Positions 59,294 through 64,000 of a DNA stretch of 64,000 nt are shown here, piece after piece. The stretch comes from Sorghum bicolor (lineage: Eukaryota > Streptophyta > Magnoliopsida > Poales > Poaceae): NCBI RefSeq assembly GCF_000003195.3, contig NC_012875.2:13723405-13787404 (forward strand), read 5' to 3'. The position numbers and the translations under genes are program-made. Numbering within the stretch: position 1 is the first letter of the stretch; every line of letters begins with the position of its first letter. The notes below the pieces were generated by a model. That model was not told the origin of the DNA. It did not search any database and saw only the letters and a list, made by a program, of their open reading frames with translations.

Positions 59294-62200
59294 TAAACTC
59301 TGTAGATCTTGAGAAGTTATGGAATTTTGTATTTGGTAACTTTTTTATTTGAGTTCATCTTGTCATGCAAAACCGCGTTTTTGATTTAAAATTTAAAATT
59401 TTGATTTTTTTTAAACAACCTCGGATGGAAAACTCTCTAAATAAACTTTGTAGATCTCAAAAAGTCATGAAACTTTGTAGTTGATAACTTTTTGTTTTAA
59501 AATCATCTTGTCATGCAAAAACTACATTTGATTTTCTTAAATTTGAAAATTCTTTGGCGAGTGATTTTGTTTGACACTCGCCAAAGACATTCTTTGCCGA
59601 TTTTGCCAAGTGTCAAAATTAAAACACTCGGGCAAAGAAAATTTCAAATCGAATTTTGAAGGCCTAAACGAATTCAAATCAAAAAGTTTTTAACTACAAA
59701 GTTGTATAACTTCTCAAGATCTACAACATTTAGTTTGATCATTTCGTTATTTGACAAAGCCAAAACAAATTTATTTACAAATTTTGCATCTCTCTTATAG
59801 TTTATGAAACTACAAGAGAGATATATAAGATTTTAGAAAAATATTAGAATCACCATGTCGGATGAACATATGACAAAATAACCAAAATTTTGAGAAGTTA
59901 TGAAATTTTGTATTTGGCAACTTTTTTATTGGAGTTCATCTTGTCATGCAAAACGGCATTTTTAATGGAAAATTTTAAATTTTGATTTTGTTTAAACAAC
60001 TCGGATGGAAAAACTCTCTAAATAAACTTTGTAGATCTCAAAAAGTTATGAAACTTTGTAGCTCATAAATTTTTTTTTATAAATCATCTTGTCATGCAAA
60101 AACTACATTTAAATTTCTTAAATTTGAAAATTCTTTGCCGAGTGTCAAAAATAAAACACTCGGCAAAGAAAATTTCAAATCGAATTTTGAAGGCCTAAAC
60201 GAATTCAAATCAAAAAGTTTTTAACTACAAAGTTGTATAACTTCTCAAGATATACAATATTTAGTTTGATCATTTCTTTATTTGACAAAGCCGAAAGAAA
60301 TTTATTTACAAATTTTACATCTTTCTTATAGTTTATGAAACTACAAGAGAGATATATAAGATTTTAGAAAAATATTAGAATCACGATGTCGGATGAACAT
60401 ATGACAAAATAACCAAAATAAACTATGTAAATCTTGAGAAGTTATGGAATTTTGTATTTGCCAACTTTTTTATTTGAGTTCATCTTGTCACGCAAAACCG
60501 CGTTTTTGATTGAAAATTTTAAATTTTGATTTTTTTAAACAACCTCGGATGGAAAAACTCTCTAAATAAACTCTGTAGATCTCAAAAAGTTATGAAACTT
60601 TGTAGTTGATAACTTTTTGTTTTGAAATCATCTTGTCATGTAAAAACTACATTTGAATTTCTTAAATTTGAAAATTCTTTGCCGACTGTCAAAAATAAAA
60701 CACTCGGACAAAGAAAATTTCAAATCGAATTTTGAAGGCCTAAATGATGTATAACTTCTCAAGATCTACAACATTTATTTTGATCATTTATTTATTTGAC
60801 AAAGCCAAAACAAAGGTATTTATAAATTTTACATCTCTCTCTTATAGTTTATGAAACTACAAGAGAGATATATAAGATTTTAGAAAATTATTAGAATCAC
60901 CATGTCGGATGAACATATGACAAAATAACCAAAATAAACTCTATAGATCTTGAGAAGTTATGGAATTTTGTATTTGGCAACTTTTTATTTGAGTTCATCT
61001 TGTCATGCAAAACCGCGTTTTTGATTTAAAATTTAAAATTTTGATTTTTTTTAAACAACCTCGGATGGAAAAACTCTCTAAATAAACTTTGTAGATCTCA
61101 AAAAGTTATGAAACTTTATAGTTGATAACTTTTTGTTTTGAAATCATCTTGTTATGTAAAAACTACATTTGATTTCCTTAAATTTGAAAATTTTTTGGCG
61201 AGTGATTTTGTTTGACACTCGGCAAAGACATTCTTTGCCGATTTTGCCGAGTGTCGAAATTAAAACACTCGGGTAAAGAAAATTTCAAATCGAATTTTGA
61301 AGGCCTAAATGAATTCAAATCAAAAAGTTTTTAACTACAAAGTTGTATAACTTCTCAAGATCTACAATATTTATTTTGATCATTCTTTATTTGACAAAGC
61401 CAAAACAAATTTATTTAAAAATTTTACATCTCTCTCTTTTAGTTTATGAAACTACAAGACAGATTTATAAGATTTTAGAAAAATATTAGAATCACCATGT
61501 CAGATGAACATATGACAAAATAACCTAAATAAACTCTGTAGATCTTGAGAAGTTATGAAATTTTGTATTTGGCAACTTTTTTATTTGAGTCCATCTTGTC
61601 ATGCAAAACCGCGTTTTTAATTGAAAATTTTAAATTTTGATTTTTTTAAAGAACCTTGGATGGAAAAACTCTCTAAATAAACTTTGTAGATATCAAAAAG
61701 TTATGAAACTTTATAGTTGATAACCTTTTGTTTTGAAATCATCTTGTCATGCAAAAACTACATTTGAATTTCTTAAATTTGAAAATTCTTTGTTTTGTCT
61801 TTGACACTCGGCAAAGACCTTCTTTGCCGAGTGTCAAAAATAAAACACTCGGCAAAGAAATTTCAAATCGAATTTTGAAGGCCTAAACGAATTCAAATTA
61901 AAAAGTTTTTAACTACAAAAATTGTATAACTTCTCAAGATCTACAACATTTATTTTGATCATTTCTTTATTTGACAAAGGCAAAACAAATTTATTTTAAA
62001 ATTTTACATCTCTCTCTTTTAGTTTATGAAACTACAAGAGAGATATATAAGATTTTAGAAAAATATTAGAATCACAATGTCGGATGAACATATGACAAAG
62101 TAACCTAAATAAACTCTGTAGATCTTGAGAAGTTATGAAATTTTGTATTTGGTAACTTTTTTATTTGAGTTCAACTTGTCATGCAAAACCGCGTTTTTAA

Positions 62201-64000
62201 TTGAAAATTTTAAATTTTGATCCTTTTTAAACAACCTCGGATGGAAAAACTCTCTAAATAAACTTTGTAGATCTCAAAAAGTTATGAAACTTTGTAGTTG
62301 ATAACTTTTTTGTTTGAAATCATCTTGTCATGCAAGAACTACATTTGAATTTCTTAAATTTGAAAATTATTTGCCGAGTGTTTTTCTTTGACACTCGGCA
62401 AAGACCTACCAAAATAAAACACTGGGCAATGAAAATTTCAAATCGAATTTTGAAGGCCTAAACGAATTCAAATTAAAAAGTTTTTAACTACAAAGTTATA
62501 TAACTTCTCAAGATCTACAACATTTATTTTGATCATTTCTTTATTTGACAAAGCCAAAATAAATTTATTTACAAATTTTACATCTCTCTTATAGTTTATG
62601 AAACTACAAGAGAGATATATAAGATTTTAGAAAAATATTAGAATCACCATGTCAGATGAACATATGACAAAGTAACCTAAATAAACTCTGTAGATCTTGA
62701 GAAGTTATGAAATTTTGTATTTGGCAACTTTTTTATTTGAGTTCATCTTGTCATGCAAAACAACGTTTTTAATTGAAAATTTTAAAATTTGATTTTTTTA
62801 AAGGACCTCGGATGGAAAAACTCTCTAAATAAACTTTGTAGATCTCAAAAAGTTATGAAACTTTGTAGTTGATAACTTTTTGTTTTGAAATCATCTTGTC
62901 ATGCAAGAACTACATTTGAATTTCTTAAATTTGAAAATTATTTGCCGAGTGTTTTTCTTTGACACTCGGCAAAGACCTACCAAAATAAAACACTGGGCAA
63001 TGAAAATTTCAAATCGAATTTTGAAGGCCTAAACGAATTCAAATTAAAAAGTTTTTAACTACAAAGTTATATAACTTCTCAAGATCTACAACATTTATTT
63101 TGATCATTTCTTTATTTGACAAAGCCAAAATAAATTTATTTACAAATTTTACATCTCTCTTATAGTTTATGAAACTACAAGAGAGATATATAAGATTTTA
63201 GAAAAATATTAGAATCACCATGTCAGATGAACATATGACAAAGTAACCTAAATAAACTCTGTAGATCTTGAGAAGTTATGAAATTTTGTATTTGGCAACT
63301 TTTTTATTTGAGTTCATCTTGTCATGCAAAACAACGTTTTTAATTGAAAATTTTAAAATTTGATTTTTTTAAAGGACCTCGGATGGAAAAACTCTCTAAA
63401 TAAACTTTGTAGATCTCAAAAAGTTATGAAACTTTGTAGTTGATAACCTTTTGTTTTGAAATCATCTTGTCATGCAAAAACTACATTTGAATTTCTTAAA
63501 TTTGAAAACTCTTTCCCATGTGTTTTTCTTTGACACTCGGCAAAGGCCTTTTTGCCGAGTGTCAAAAATAAAACACTCGGCAAAGAAAATTACAAATCAA
63601 ATTGTGAAGGCCTAAACGAATTCAAAGAAAAAAGTTTTTAACTACAAAAGTTGTATAACTTCTCAAGATCTACAACATTTATTTTGATCATTTCTTTATT
63701 TGACAAAGCCAAAACAAATTTATTTACAAATTTTACATCTCTATCTTATAGTTTATGAAACTAAAAGAGAGATATATAAGATTTTGAAAAAATATTAGAA
63801 TCACCATGTTGGATGAACATATGACAAAATAACTTAAATAAACTCTGTAGATCTTGAGAAGTTATGAAATTTTGTATTTGGCAACTTTTTTATTTGAGTT
63901 CATCTTGTCATGCAAAACCGCATTTTTAATTGAAAATTTTAAATTTTGATTTTTTAAAGAACCTTGGATGGAAAAACTCTCTAAATAAACATTATAGATC
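59294..64000. repeat. CACTA-like tandem array, segment G, continues past the window
   Basis: About eight monomers. Two monomers near 59590 and 61230 share a longer centre (TTCTTTGCCGATTTTGCC...). The stretch from about 62335 is followed by a nearly identical copy at an offset of 571 bp; 'aagacctaccaaaataaaac' occurs at 62401 and 62972. The array is still running at the last base, so the right edge is outside the window. No coding sequence. Confidence 0.9.

Noticed and set aside
3996..64000. Centromeric satellite
   Set aside because: A monomer of about 560 bp with CACTA-type CCGAGTG motifs does not resemble the roughly 155-bp grass centromere satellites, and I see no centromeric retrotransposon sequence. 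I cannot exclude a pericentromeric position.
3996..64000. An autonomous CACTA element with transposase in this window
   Set aside because: No TNPD/TNPA-like coding sequence and no clear CACTACAAGAA terminal repeat were seen. Only the subterminal-like motif is present.

Overview
The window is repeat DNA from a plant nuclear genome, almost certainly a grass. The central motif TTTGCCGAGTG...CACTCGGCAAA is one I associate with CACTA (En/Spm-like) transposons of panicoid grasses, and the LTR elements look like grass Ty3/gypsy families. I cannot name the species. I see no host protein-coding gene, tRNA, rRNA or CRISPR array. All coding sequence belongs to retroelements, and most of it is broken.

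Layout. (i) 1-3995: the 3' end of a Ty3/gypsy element (polypurine tract, then an LTR at 756-2300), joined through a 66-bp-period duplication to a decayed, GC-rich gag-protease-RT fragment of another Ty3/gypsy element (2343-3995). (ii) From about 3996 to the end of the window runs one tandem array of a roughly 560-570 bp, AT-rich, CACTA-like monomer. About 31.6 kb of array is visible, or roughly 55 monomers. (iii) The array has been split by later insertions: E1, a complete LTR element with TSD ATATG (8395-16285, +); a solo LTR with TSD CCTTC (19145-21588); a truncated LTR without TSD (28049-29503, -); E2, a complete element with TSD ATCTC (32791-41018, +); and E3, a complete element with TSD TAAAC (51937-59293, -). 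Two N gaps lie at 11271-11528 and 49970-50969.

E1, E2 and E3 are related. All have TG...CA LTRs of 2.5-2.9 kb, the same PBS with one mismatch to the initiator-Met tRNA type, a shared LTR block and a shared noncoding leader. None carries reverse transcriptase, RNase H or integrase, so all must depend on enzymes supplied from elsewhere. E1 keeps a CCHC zinc-knuckle ORF and an intact protease-like ORF with an altered active site. E2 keeps a broken gag, a protease-like domain and the C-terminal stub of a chromodomain. E3 has no recognisable gag or pol.

The observations I find most interesting are these. Each array monomer is itself a long fold-back, with arms of about 120 nt around the CCGAGTG/CACTCGG palindrome. 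A second short hairpin per monomer looks like two CACTA-type ends meeting across three bases. All three non-autonomous elements carry an exact second copy of the 13-base polypurine-tract motif well inside the element. The array also has higher-order duplications around the 1000-N gap.
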